From an uncultured Opitutales bacterium (GTDB taxonomy: Bacteria; Verrucomicrobiota; Verrucomicrobiia; Opitutales; Intestinicryptomonadaceae), in contig CALXLM010000025.1 in the NCBI GenBank assembly GCA_944389195.1, positions 1-64,000 of the forward strand: 64,000 nucleotides of DNA, given 5' to 3'. This document shows, piece after piece, positions 55,318-64,000 of this stretch (positions are counted from its first letter, which is position 1; each line of letters opens with the position of its first letter). The notes under the pieces were generated by a model. That model was not told the origin of the DNA and searched no databases. It saw only the letters and a program-made list of their open reading frames with translations. Position numbers and translations under genes: made by a program.

Positions 55318-55443
55318 AGTTTGTCTGAAGAAGGGTTATCGCGCGGTACCGGAAGTTTTTGCTGTTTCCAATAAACTTATTTAATTTATGTGTGTGGATG
55401 TATTCTTATTTGGCGGCGGCGCTTTTATAAGTAAATTGAAATT

Positions 55444-55962
55444 CTACTTATTCCAGGGCAGTTTCCTCAATAGGGACGCCATGGTGCATGTATTGGATAT
55501 TCCTGCGTATATCAGTCCGCATCCGACAAATGCTGGAATAAGCGCGAAAGCCGCATTGAAAAGCACGGCTAAGACACTTCCCAATAAAACTATAGAACCG
55601 GCTGCGATGCGAACCTGCCTTTCCATTGATATTGCAGCGCTTTCAAAGACAGCATCCTGCCTGCCGGCGAGCGACGATATCCCGCCTGATATTATCGATA
55701 CGTTGGGATATCCGGCATTTTCAAGCTTTTCAGCTGCTTTGCTTGCGCGCATTCCGCTCTTGCAAAGCACATAAACGCATTCACCTTTCAAGCCGTAATC
55801 CTTTATGAAATCATGGGCGTTAAAGCGCGGCAGTTCGATAAAGTAGTGCTTGCGTTTCAGGGCGGTTTCGGAATGTTCGTTTCCGTTTCTAACGTCGAGA
55901 ATCACTGCGTCGGCGGGAAGATTGTCGTAGTCGGTTTGATTTTTATATAATTTATTGTCCAT
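55444..55962 (-). CDS. Rhodanese with membrane anchor (YgaP-like)
   Basis: A 172-residue protein. A rhodanese domain (about 5-110) with active-site Cys67 in CKSGMRA is followed by two membrane helices (about 118-160) of the DUF2892 type, as in E. coli YgaP. It transfers sulfane sulfur at the membrane. It follows the CoADR-rhodanese gene by three bases in the same operon. Confidence 0.9.
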   Translation of the reverse strand: MDNKLYKNQTDYDNLPADAVILDVRNGNEHSETALKRKHYFIELPRFNAHDFIKDYGLKGECVYVLCKSGMRASKAAEKLENAGYPNVSIISGGISSLAGRQDAVFESAAISMERQVRIAAGSIVLLGSVLAVLFNAAFALIPAFVGCGLIYAGISNTCTMASLLRKLPWNK

Positions 55963-55965
55963 TTT

Positions 55966-57603
55966 TTATTTTGAATTTAAGGCTTTCCATGTCAGATACC
56001 CGCCCGAAAGATTTGCGGCGTTGAAACCGTTTTGTTTTAATATGCGTTCGGCTATGTATCCCCTTAGCCCGACTTGGCACGAAGCCACTATGAGGCGGTT
56101 TTTGTCAAGTTCATTCAGGCGTTTTCTCAGTTGCCCGAGCGGTATGTTCACGGAATTTGCAATCTTTCCGTTTGCGACTTCAGGAGGTTCGCGCACGTCG
56201 AGAACGAGCGCGTTTTCAGGAATTTCGTCCGCGTAAACCGGAGTCGATTTGCCAGTTAATACGTTTGAGGCAATATATCCCAGGTAATTTACGGGATCTT
56301 TTGCGGAACTAAACGGAGGCGCATATGACAGCTCCAATTTTCCGAGCGTGTCGGCCTTTAAACCGTTATACATCGCCTGGGCGATTGTGTCTATCCGCTT
56401 GTCAACGCCCTTTTCGCCTATGATTTGCGCCCCGTATATCGCGCCGTCTTCCGAAAAAATAAGTTTTATGTCCATGCGCGCGGCCCCCGGATAATACGAT
56501 GCGGAGGAAGACGGGTGCGTGTATATTTTAAGGTATTTTTTCCCCGAAGATTTCAGGCGTTTTTCAGTCATACCGACGCTTGCGGCTGTGTATTTGCCGA
56601 GTTTTAATACTGAGGCGCCGTATGTACCCTTATAAACGCTGTCTATTCCGGCGATATTGTCGGCGACTATCCTTCCCTGTTTGTTGGCTGGGCCGGCAAG
56701 GGGGATATGCGTCTTTGAATTGAATAGGGGTTCGTCAATTTCTACCACGTCGCCGGCGGCATATATGTCTGGATCCGACGTGCGCATGTGCTCGTCCACT
56801 TTTATGAATCCGTCTTTCGAACATTCGATTCCTGCTTCAAGCGCAATGCCGGAATTAGGCTTAATGCCGGTAGATGAAATAACGATGTTTGAGAAAATTC
56901 GTTCGCCGTCGTCCAGAACCGCCACTACGCCGCCGTCGGCGTCTTCGTATTTTTTTACGACGCGCCCGAAAATTACGTTCACCCCCATTCCTTTCAGCTC
57001 GTCCGCCAGAGGAATGGCCATTTCGGCGTCGAAAACGGGCAATACGTGCGCGCTGCGCTGTACGAGCGTGACTTCTACGCCCCTGTGCCTTAGATTTTCG
57101 GCTGTTTCCAAACCGATAAAGCCTCCGCCGACAATCGTCACTTTTGGGGATGCGTTTTTTGCAAGCATCGACAAGATATCGTCCATATCCGACATTGTCC
57201 ATAAATGGCGGACTTTGACGTTGTCGTCGCCTTCAGTTTTGGGAGTGTAGGCTCTTGCGCCTGTCGCTATGACGAGTTTGTCGTAGTCTTCCAGATGTTC
57301 ACCGTCGCTGCCTTTGACAAGAACGCGTTTGTTCGTTCTATCAATGGACATTACTTCGGAGGAAACTTTAACATCTATATTAAACCATGCGGAAAATTTT
57401 TCAGGTTTTGTGAGTATAAGATCGCTTCTGTCAGCGATGACGCCGCCGATATGGTACGGCAGGCCGCAGTTGGCGTAGGAGACGTATTTCCCTCGCTCAA
57501 GAATGGTTATTTGCGCGGTTTCGTCCAAGCGTCTTAGCCTTGCGGCGCAACTTGCGCCGGCGGCCACTCCGCCGATTATGACAATTTTTTTAGGCTTGTT
57601 CAT
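55966..57603 (-). CDS. CoA-disulfide reductase / rhodanese fusion (CoADR-RHD)
   Basis: A 545-residue protein. The flavoprotein part has GGVAAGAS (11-18), redox Cys46 in SYANCGLPYHIGG, and the NAD motif IVGGGFIGLETAEN. A C-terminal rhodanese domain (about 450-545) carries the active Cys in SCQVGLRG. The enzyme type reduces CoA disulfide or CoA persulfide and polysulfide with NAD(P)H. The start at 57603 fits homologues; an ATG nine bases upstream is possible. Paired with the membrane rhodanese gene it suggests sulfide or persulfide handling. Confidence 0.94.
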   Translation of the reverse strand: MNKPKKIVIIGGVAAGASCAARLRRLDETAQITILERGKYVSYANCGLPYHIGGVIADRSDLILTKPEKFSAWFNIDVKVSSEVMSIDRTNKRVLVKGSDGEHLEDYDKLVIATGARAYTPKTEGDDNVKVRHLWTMSDMDDILSMLAKNASPKVTIVGGGFIGLETAENLRHRGVEVTLVQRSAHVLPVFDAEMAIPLADELKGMGVNVIFGRVVKKYEDADGGVVAVLDDGERIFSNIVISSTGIKPNSGIALEAGIECSKDGFIKVDEHMRTSDPDIYAAGDVVEIDEPLFNSKTHIPLAGPANKQGRIVADNIAGIDSVYKGTYGASVLKLGKYTAASVGMTEKRLKSSGKKYLKIYTHPSSSASYYPGAARMDIKLIFSEDGAIYGAQIIGEKGVDKRIDTIAQAMYNGLKADTLGKLELSYAPPFSSAKDPVNYLGYIASNVLTGKSTPVYADEIPENALVLDVREPPEVANGKIANSVNIPLGQLRKRLNELDKNRLIVASCQVGLRGYIAERILKQNGFNAANLSGGYLTWKALNSK

Positions 57604-58068
57604 TGTTTGCATAAATCGGTTGTAAACTTAAGAATCCGCAGTACATTAACAAGATTTTTCTATGTTATAAAGCATATTAGGCTTTTACTTGCGAAATGAT
57701 ACTAGTTGTTTCATGTAAAATAGTTCGGTGGTTTTACGCAAATTTTAAGGCTATATCTGAAACGCATATTGAAGATAAATACGCAATGGGCAGGGTGTGC
57801 GGTTTTAATGCTGCTGGTCGGCATGGATTAAATCAATATTGGACACATGAACCCGGTTAAAATATTTCTTTTGATTTTTTATGCGCCATTCTTTATTTTT
57901 GCCACCGTAATTTTTTGTATGTTTTACAGTACAACCAAATTAAAAATAACAGCTATTCCATGAAATTGTCTGCAATTTAATTTTATTAGCAAATAAGTCC
58001 ATATTTTGCCGCCACTGTTTTTAATTATGATTGAATTTTACGGAACGATTTTTTCAATTTAAAACAAA
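57604..58068. other. AT-rich spacer with one possible tiny membrane peptide
   Basis: A 465-base AT-rich spacer where base composition falls compared with the left part of the window. A 38-codon frame at 57847-57963 (MNPVKIFLLIFYAPF...) encodes one hydrophobic helix but has only a weak ribosome site, so it is noted and not called. Promoters for the divergent genes on both sides should lie here. Confidence 0.4.
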
Positions 58069-59283
58069 ATGAACATACTGCAAATAAACACGGTATGCAA
58101 TTCCGGTTCAACGGGAAGGATAGCCGAACAAATCGGCATTGAAATCGCTCGCCGCGGTTGGACAAGCCATATAGCATACGGAAGAAAAGCACTTAAAAGC
58201 CAATCTAATCTCATTCCCGTCGGGGCAAAATGGCACAGATATCCCAACGCGCTGTGGACTCGGATATTCGATTCCGACAGTTGCCTTTCCAAGTTGTCAA
58301 CTTTGCGATTCATAGAGAAAATAAAAGAAATAGCCCCGGATATCATACATTTACACAATCTGCACGGATATTACTTGCATGCTCCAACCCTTTTAAATTT
58401 CCTTGGAGAATACGGCAAGCCGGTTGTGTGGACACTCCATGATTGTTGGGCGATTACGGGGCATTGCACGCATTTTGAACTTTGCGGTTGTCTAAAATGG
58501 AAATCAGGCTGCGGCGATTGCCCGCAAAAACGAGAGTATCCGGCTTCGTGGTTTGCAGACCGTTCGTATGAAAATCACGCGGAAAAAATATCGTTGATTT
58601 CAAAAATACGGAATCTGACTTTTGTACCCGTGTCCGGTTGGCTCGGCAACTTGGTTAAATCATCAAAAATACCGAATCCTAAAATTAAAGTGATAAGAAA
58701 CGGTATAGACTTGTCGTCTTTTTGCCCGGAAAACGCCTGCGTTGATGTCGGATTTATACCGGATCGCAACCGTAAGATTGCATTATTCGTATCAAATATT
58801 TGGAATGATAGAAAGGGATTTTACCTTATACCGAAATTTTCGGGTTTACTTGGAGAAAATTTCCAATGCGTAGTGGTCGGAGTGACAAAAAAACAGGCTA
58901 ATTTACTTGAAAAATACGGAATAAAATCCATCGGGAAAACCCAGAATATAGCGGAACTCGCCGGACTTTATAAACTTGCGGACGTATTCGTGAACGTGAG
59001 TTTTGAAGAATCGCTTCCGACTGTAAATATGGAGGCAATAGCTTGCGGAACGCCTGTGGCTGCATTCAATGTGGGCGGGACTCCTGAGACTATACCGAAT
59101 GAAAAAATAGGAATAATGGCGGAAAAAGGCAATTTGACAGACTTAAAAAAAGCCGTAATAAAACTTGCAAGCGCAGATAGAAGTGAAATTAGAAATTTGT
59201 GTTTGCAGGAGGCAAAAAACAAATTTGACGCAAAAAAAACCTTTAAAGAGTATATTTCGCTATACGAGCACATTTTAGAATAA
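58069..59283 (+). CDS. Glycosyltransferase family 4 protein
   Basis: A 404-residue GT-B glycosyltransferase. The N-terminal nucleotide-fold domain starts NILQINTVCNSGSTGRIAEQIG; HLHNLHGYYLHAP and WTLHDCWAITGHC follow; the C-terminal domain has the donor-binding EESLPTVNMEAIACGTPV and NVGGTPE. The likeness is to WcaL/colanic-acid type enzymes. A cysteine-rich stretch (CGCLKWKSGCGDCPQ) may bind a metal, as in that subgroup. Probable role: surface polysaccharide. Base composition is lower in G+C than genes to the left. Confidence 0.92.
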   Translation: MNILQINTVCNSGSTGRIAEQIGIEIARRGWTSHIAYGRKALKSQSNLIPVGAKWHRYPNALWTRIFDSDSCLSKLSTLRFIEKIKEIAPDIIHLHNLHGYYLHAPTLLNFLGEYGKPVVWTLHDCWAITGHCTHFELCGCLKWKSGCGDCPQKREYPASWFADRSYENHAEKISLISKIRNLTFVPVSGWLGNLVKSSKIPNPKIKVIRNGIDLSSFCPENACVDVGFIPDRNRKIALFVSNIWNDRKGFYLIPKFSGLLGENFQCVVVGVTKKQANLLEKYGIKSIGKTQNIAELAGLYKLADVFVNVSFEESLPTVNMEAIACGTPVAAFNVGGTPETIPNEKIGIMAEKGNLTDLKKAVIKLASADRSEIRNLCLQEAKNKFDAKKTFKEYISLYEHILE

Positions 59284-59336
59284 CATATTTATATATTGAC
59301 ATCGGTGTCTTTTGGTTTGATTTTCGTCTTTTACTA

Positions 59337-60317
59337 ATGAATATACTAATAACAGGCGCTTGCGGGTATATCGGAAGCCATTTTACCAATCTTTTGTCGG
59401 CGTCCGGAGAGCGCAATCTTTTTGCCATAGACAATTTGTCTACCGGATTTAAAAATTCAATTCCGGGTTCGGTTGAACTTTTATGTTGTGATCTTGAGAA
59501 TACGGGAAATATCGAAGATTTTATTCGCGGAAATAAAATAGATGCGATATTTCATTTCGCAGGAAAAATAATAGTTCCGGAATCGGTAAGGAATCCGTTT
59601 CTTTATTATACGTCAAACACTTTCAATACTTGCAATTTGGCAAGTATCGCAGCCAAATCAGGGGTTAAATACTTTATATTCTCAAGCACGGCTGCCGTTT
59701 ATTCGCAACCTCCCGACAATCGTCCTATCGATGAAAATTTCCAGACTAATCCGTTGTCCCCATACGGAGCTTCAAAATTAATGTCTGAAAGGATTATTTC
59801 TGATATTTTTGCAAATAAAAATGTTAAATATGCGAACCTTCGCTATTTTAATGTGGCGGGAGCGGCTTTAGACGGTTCTAACGGGCAGCGTTCTCCAAAT
59901 AGCGCACATTTAATTAAAATGTGCTGTAAGGCCGCTTTGGATAAAAACTTTATTTTAGACGTATTCGGCAACGATTTTAATACGAAGGACGGAACGGGCG
60001 TGAGAGACTACATTCATGTAGAGGATTTGGCAAACGCCCATTTGAAGATTTTTGACTACTTAAAAAATGGAGGTGTGTCCCAAGTGTTTAATGTAGGGTA
60101 CGGCAGGGGACATTCTGTTTTTGACGTGATAAAATCCGTAGAAAGGGTTTCAGGGACAAAATTAAAATATCAGATAAAGCCGAGACGCTCGGGCGATGCT
60201 GCCGAAATCGTTTCCTCCAATAAAAAAATCACTTCTCTTACGTCGTGGAGGCCGAAATTTGACAATCTGGATATCATCACAAAAACCGCTTTGGATTGGG
60301 AGAAAAAATTACGTTAG
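59337..60317 (+). CDS. galE: UDP-glucose 4-epimerase
   Basis: A 326-residue extended SDR. The cofactor motif TGACGYIGSH (6-15), SSTAAVYS with the catalytic Ser/Thr, and YGASK (Tyr-x3-Lys) are present, as is the late GYGRGHSVFDVI. It interconverts UDP-glucose and UDP-galactose, here probably for the neighbouring glycosyltransferase. It lies 53 bases behind that gene in the same AT-rich tract. Confidence 0.93.
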   Translation: MNILITGACGYIGSHFTNLLSASGERNLFAIDNLSTGFKNSIPGSVELLCCDLENTGNIEDFIRGNKIDAIFHFAGKIIVPESVRNPFLYYTSNTFNTCNLASIAAKSGVKYFIFSSTAAVYSQPPDNRPIDENFQTNPLSPYGASKLMSERIISDIFANKNVKYANLRYFNVAGAALDGSNGQRSPNSAHLIKMCCKAALDKNFILDVFGNDFNTKDGTGVRDYIHVEDLANAHLKIFDYLKNGGVSQVFNVGYGRGHSVFDVIKSVERVSGTKLKYQIKPRRSGDAAEIVSSNKKITSLTSWRPKFDNLDIITKTALDWEKKLR

Positions 60318-61243
60318 CCATACTCTGTTTGCAAATAACATAGAAATACCAATTTTTCCCGGCGGATTACTTGTTCCGCTATAAGTATTTTAATTTTGCA
60401 TAAGAATTTTCATGCCAACGGATCGGCATATTTGACGGCTACGCGGAAAAAATGGTTGCGCGAGTTACTTTTGTTTTGTGTTAAAATTGGAAATTTATAT
60501 CGAGGATATACAGTGATTCTATTGCGGCTTCATGCAGGTGTTCAAAGAAATTTTGTGGCATATCCGTAGTCGATTGCAAATAAGATGCGTACAACGGTAA
60601 GAGATAGGCGAGTGCAAAATTTAGGAAGAGCGTGTTAATACGGCACTACACAATAAGAAGACCAAACGGATTCAAGACGCAAACGGCACTTTATAATTGG
60701 TTTGGTTGAACAATAAAAAAAACCTGTTTTCATAAAGTATGTAAACGTTGAAGCAGCTATATTGGTTGAATAATTTGGATATGGGACATTAATTAAATGA
60801 TTATACCTTTGTTTGCAGTATAAATATGGATTAATGTTTGGATAAAGAATATTTTTTATTTGCAACGAAACGTGCCATATAACAATAGTCGGACTTCATA
60901 AGTTTTATAGTAATCCGAACTATCGTCTAATTTTTATGTTTTGATAATAGTTTATTAACTCTTTCAATGCAAAGAGTAATTACCTTGTTAAAAACACCGA
61001 AAGATTTTGGGAATGTTATTTTTGCTTTGTCCGGTGTATTCGGGGGAGTTCCATTTCTTTTTACAGCTATGCGTGGCATGTCGGTTCCCATGAAAAAATA
61101 ATCTTTCCGTGCAAGTGTAGATTATTATTAAGACGCTTTAAACTTAATGTTAATCGCACATTAGCGTTCGGCAAATTTATCTGCTAAATTTGATAGCGTA
61201 TTCGGATTGACGCAAAACGTCCGGAAGGTTTTTTGTTAACTTC
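60318..61243. other. 925-base AT-rich gap with a small hairpin and a 44-codon frame
   Basis: No known gene is seen. A frame at 60967-61101 (MQRVITLLKTPKDFGNV..., 44 residues, one hydrophobic stretch) has its ATG in the loop of a perfect 7-base hairpin (ACTCTTT at 60958-60964, AAAGAGT at 60971-60977). It has no ribosome site and may be chance or a gene remnant. Other frames here are short. A weak GC hairpin (GCGGA/TCCGC near 60363-60380) behind galE may end its transcript. Confidence 0.4.
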
Positions 61244-63886
61244 TTATCTTGCAAATTCAGCATTGCCTTTGCCTAAGCGCAAAACACGGTTGTCTCCACC
61301 TTTCATATTCAGCGTGATTTTGGGGCCGACGCCCAACTTTTCCCCCGTAAGAGCGTCGAATATTTCCTTATCGGATTTTACATCGATTTCTACTGGACGC
61401 ACAGCATTATCTTTACCGAGCGCCGTCACAGAAACGTATGCGCCGTTTGCATATACCGACATCGGTATTTTGGCATACATATGGGCTCCGGAAATTTTTA
61501 TCATGTGCCAATAAATCTGGAACGGTATGTCGGCTACTCCGCAAAACAGGTGTTTGCCGCGCAATACTACAGCCGGCATGCCGTTTTCGTAAACGGCCAA
61601 AACCGTGTCTCCCTCAATGAGTTTCGGAGAGAGGAGGGGTCTTACGGCATCCTTAAAGCCGAATGCCTTTTCAAGGCCAATTTTTCTCCCTTCGGCCGTC
61701 GGATTAAGGACGGCATTTACGTTGTCTTTTACAAGCTCTACTTCAAATCCGGTAGCCTCTTTTACTGATTTTGTCGAGAAATCTTTTTGGTCGAGGTCTA
61801 TATAACCGGGAATCCATACGAATATCGCCGCGCAATTTTTTGTTTTCTGCCGCATGGCTTCGCGACGTTTGGCGTCGAGGGCAAACTCGATTGGAAACAC
61901 CGCAAGTTTGGGGGTTAGGCGGGGAGCGTCTGAAATAAAATCCTCGAACAAGTAATATCCAATCGGAAGAGGGCATTTCCCAAGAAGTGAACGGCTCAAT
62001 CTGAGTGAATCCGTGGTAAGGCGAGGTGTTCCGGCTACTCCGCCGTAGTGTACTGAACGTTCGTCGGCGATGACTGCGACTTCCGGATTATATGGAATCG
62101 GATTCTCAATCATATCTTTTTCCATGGCTTCTAATCGGGGAATAAGTTTCCATAGATCCGGGTCGCAATACCAACCCGTGCCCGCCAAATCCATCCACCA
62201 GCATCCCTGATTGCGTATGGCTTGCCGCGCCATGTCGCGCTGAAGAACGCTTATAGTGTCGGAGAGATTCCTCAATTCGCGGCCGAGCCCGGTGACTTTC
62301 TGCTGCGTTTGCGGCGTGCGGTGCGTTCTGATATCCTCCTCGTCGAACCATATTTTACCGTGGCGGGCGATAGTTTCCACCGCTCCCATGGAAAATCCGG
62401 GATCGCCAAGATCCCTGTCCGTATAGGAGACGGGTCCTGTAAGTATGTCGAAATATGGAGAGTTGACAACCCTCCACAATCCGTAATGCCCCGTGTTGGA
62501 CGGCCCTTTGTTTTTTGCCCCGGAATATTCGCAGGTATAGCCGTAAAATAGCGCGGAAAGCTTGTTTGGGGCTTTCTCCCTGATTATTTTAGCCAAATGT
62601 TCCACCGTGTCCACCATCTCGTCCTGTAGAAAGGCGTTGTAGTCGGCTATTTTTGCCTGACTTTTCGGATTCAACAGATAGAGGGCGCTTGAGCGTTCTT
62701 CGCGCGACGGAACTTCCACTCCTACAATGGTCGCAGATCCGTCGTTCCAAGCCTTTTTAAGGTTTTCGTCGGTCCCATATTTTTTTGCAACCCATTTCTT
62801 CCATGCGTTCGCGGCGGATTTATTGAAGCCGTACCAATGCTTATTCCATGTTGTGGGATAGTACCATTCGCTGGATCCTCCGCCTCCGGGGTGGTAGCCC
62901 ATGATATTTTTGCCGTAATTTTCTTCGCAAAAATCAATAATCATTTTTAGAACTTTTGAGGCGTCGTTTCTAAAACGTGCTGAAGAAACGCATGGGAAAT
63001 GCTCCTTGAATCCGTCTGACCTGGTGATGACATCGTCTGGATATTTTTTCAACCACCAATCGGGCGGGTAAAATCTGATTCTCAACAGTATTTTCGCATC
63101 GGGATTGGCCGCTATAATTTCGTCGAGAGCACCTTTTAGATTGTTGAAATTATATGATTTCCCGTCTTCTGGTATGAAATCCTCCGCTTGTACGGGGAAT
63201 GTTATCATATCTACTCCTGCGTCCTTTGCGAGTTTCGTTTGCAAGCCCACAAACGAACGTATCTTAGGCTCAAACAATTTCCCGTTTTCGGATATGTACA
63301 TATCGAAATCAAAAGTTTTTCCGCCTTTGATTTTTATGTTGATTCTGTACGCTTTGTCGCCGTTTAAATTAATCCCGCCAAATATTGCGGAAGACTTTTT
63401 GTCTGACAGCGACTCAATTTTAAGGGCGTCGGTTCCGTCTGGCATTTTTTCGAAAGTAAGGGACGATTTGCCTTTCGAAAGGATTTTGATTCTTCCGTCC
63501 CTGTTTTTTACGTCAAATTCGTATATTTTTTCCCCGGTGTCGGATTCCACTATTTCGAGCGCGGCAATACTATAATGCAGGGGGCCTTTGGGAACGTCTA
63601 TGCGTATTTCGCCGTTTTCCAACCGCCTGCCTGTTTTAGGAATTTCCACAAATGTTTCCACCCAATTCAGATAGTTAAACGCCGTTCTTTTTGTGGGTGA
63701 ACCCAGCAAAAAATACGTTGGAGATACATACAACATTCGCGCGCGGACGGGTTTGCCGTCAATGGTGATTCGGGGAACTCCGCCTATATTTTCCACTTTG
63801 TATGAATGAACGTTTTGCTTTGAACAGCCGTAGAGCAACATCAGTGAGGCGAGAAACAAAGATAAAATAAATTTATTACCTAACAT
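61244..63886 (-). CDS. GH42-like (clan GH-A) glycoside hydrolase lipoprotein
   Basis: An 880-residue protein with a lipoprotein signal (Cys21 in LLYGC). A beta-rich N-terminal domain (about 25-210) precedes a TIM-barrel part with RIRFYPPDWW, the likely acid/base Glu340 (GYHPGGGGSSEWYY) and a likely nucleophile Glu516 or Glu517 (IWFDEEDIRTH). A GH42-type trimerisation-like domain and a C-terminal beta domain follow. The exact substrate is unknown; a galactoside or similar is possible. It faces the periplasm or cell surface and is encoded next to galE and a glycosyltransferase. Confidence 0.82.
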   Translation of the reverse strand: MLGNKFILSLFLASLMLLYGCSKQNVHSYKVENIGGVPRITIDGKPVRARMLYVSPTYFLLGSPTKRTAFNYLNWVETFVEIPKTGRRLENGEIRIDVPKGPLHYSIAALEIVESDTGEKIYEFDVKNRDGRIKILSKGKSSLTFEKMPDGTDALKIESLSDKKSSAIFGGINLNGDKAYRINIKIKGGKTFDFDMYISENGKLFEPKIRSFVGLQTKLAKDAGVDMITFPVQAEDFIPEDGKSYNFNNLKGALDEIIAANPDAKILLRIRFYPPDWWLKKYPDDVITRSDGFKEHFPCVSSARFRNDASKVLKMIIDFCEENYGKNIMGYHPGGGGSSEWYYPTTWNKHWYGFNKSAANAWKKWVAKKYGTDENLKKAWNDGSATIVGVEVPSREERSSALYLLNPKSQAKIADYNAFLQDEMVDTVEHLAKIIREKAPNKLSALFYGYTCEYSGAKNKGPSNTGHYGLWRVVNSPYFDILTGPVSYTDRDLGDPGFSMGAVETIARHGKIWFDEEDIRTHRTPQTQQKVTGLGRELRNLSDTISVLQRDMARQAIRNQGCWWMDLAGTGWYCDPDLWKLIPRLEAMEKDMIENPIPYNPEVAVIADERSVHYGGVAGTPRLTTDSLRLSRSLLGKCPLPIGYYLFEDFISDAPRLTPKLAVFPIEFALDAKRREAMRQKTKNCAAIFVWIPGYIDLDQKDFSTKSVKEATGFEVELVKDNVNAVLNPTAEGRKIGLEKAFGFKDAVRPLLSPKLIEGDTVLAVYENGMPAVVLRGKHLFCGVADIPFQIYWHMIKISGAHMYAKIPMSVYANGAYVSVTALGKDNAVRPVEIDVKSDKEIFDALTGEKLGVGPKITLNMKGGDNRVLRLGKGNAEFAR

Positions 63887-64000
63887 AATTATAAGCGATG
63901 CAGATAAGTTGTCTTTATTAATACGGCGCAGTTTTGTAAAGACAAAAGAGTGTGGATATTTTTAACGACAATATAAACCGGATTTTTTTATCCAAATATT

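Noticed and set aside
57847-57963. A 38-codon hydrophobic frame before the glycosyltransferase
   Set aside because: Only one helix, poor ribosome site, AT-rich DNA where hydrophobic frames arise by chance.
1-64000. Search for tRNA, rRNA, tmRNA, RNase P, SRP RNA, CRISPR repeats, transposases and integrases
   Set aside because: Reading the spacers by eye I found none of the signature sequences; a covariance-model scan could still reveal a small RNA.

Overview
The window reads as chromosomal DNA of a Gram-negative bacterium of the PVC group, most likely Verrucomicrobiota (Opitutia-like) and probably gut- or polysaccharide-associated. This is inferred from content, not from a database match. The clues are two giant secreted DUF4091-type proteins, a GMC oxidoreductase with a Tat-borne small subunit and a multihaem cytochrome, a fused DppB-DppC permease, lipoproteins, YicC, and indolepyruvate oxidoreductase beside a PaaK-type ligase. 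No rRNA, tRNA, CRISPR array, transposase or phage gene was recognised.

Layout. 1-1123: a small membrane protein and dps with its terminator. 1518-10337: a co-oriented catabolic locus with a Tat-lipoprotein GMC small subunit, GMC FAD dehydrogenase, membrane-anchored octahaem cytochrome c, LacI-type regulator, MFS transporter, SDR dehydrogenase, RraA-like aldolase and enolase-superfamily dehydratase. Two near-identical 15-base dyads, one before the first gene and one before the transporter, look like operators for the local LacI protein. 10340-12514 (minus): a divergent MurB, PurN and an anchored protein of unknown function. 12642-25301 (minus): a long tight run pheS-pheT-tatC-solute-binding lipoprotein-fused permease-unknown secreted protein-priA. 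25537-30248 (minus): a 1230-residue DUF4091-type protein sitting between pheS and rplT-rpmI. 30495-36652: a proline-rich secreted protein, yicC and ilvD (minus), then scpB-pheA-DUF167 (plus, start codons overlapping stop codons). 37089-45302: a CoaB-like ligase, a CDF metal transporter, a nitroreductase broken by one in-frame TAA, a second DUF4091 paralogue and htpG. 45489-52656 (plus): iorA-iorB-paaK-ACT protein, a four-helix membrane protein, an MscS channel and a metallophosphoesterase. 53160-57603: a Fur/PerR-type regulator divergent from catalase, then a rhodanese and a CoA-disulfide-reductase-rhodanese fusion. 57604-64000: an AT-richer stretch with a glycosyltransferase, a galE-like epimerase, a 925-base gene-poor gap and a GH42-like lipoprotein.

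How the genes work together. The catabolic locus looks like a self-contained system: a sugar or sugar acid is oxidised outside the inner membrane by the Tat-exported GMC enzyme, electrons pass to an eight-haem cytochrome, the product enters through the MFS carrier, and it is dehydrated, oxidised and cleaved by the three cytoplasmic enzymes under LacI control. The substrate cannot be read from sequence. A second theme is oxidative and thiol stress (dps, PerR-like/catalase, rhodanese, CoADR). A third is aromatic amino acid and aryl-acid metabolism (pheA, iorAB, PaaK, ACT). Secreted carbohydrate-active proteins (two DUF4091-type, one GH42-like) fit a polysaccharide-degrading lifestyle.
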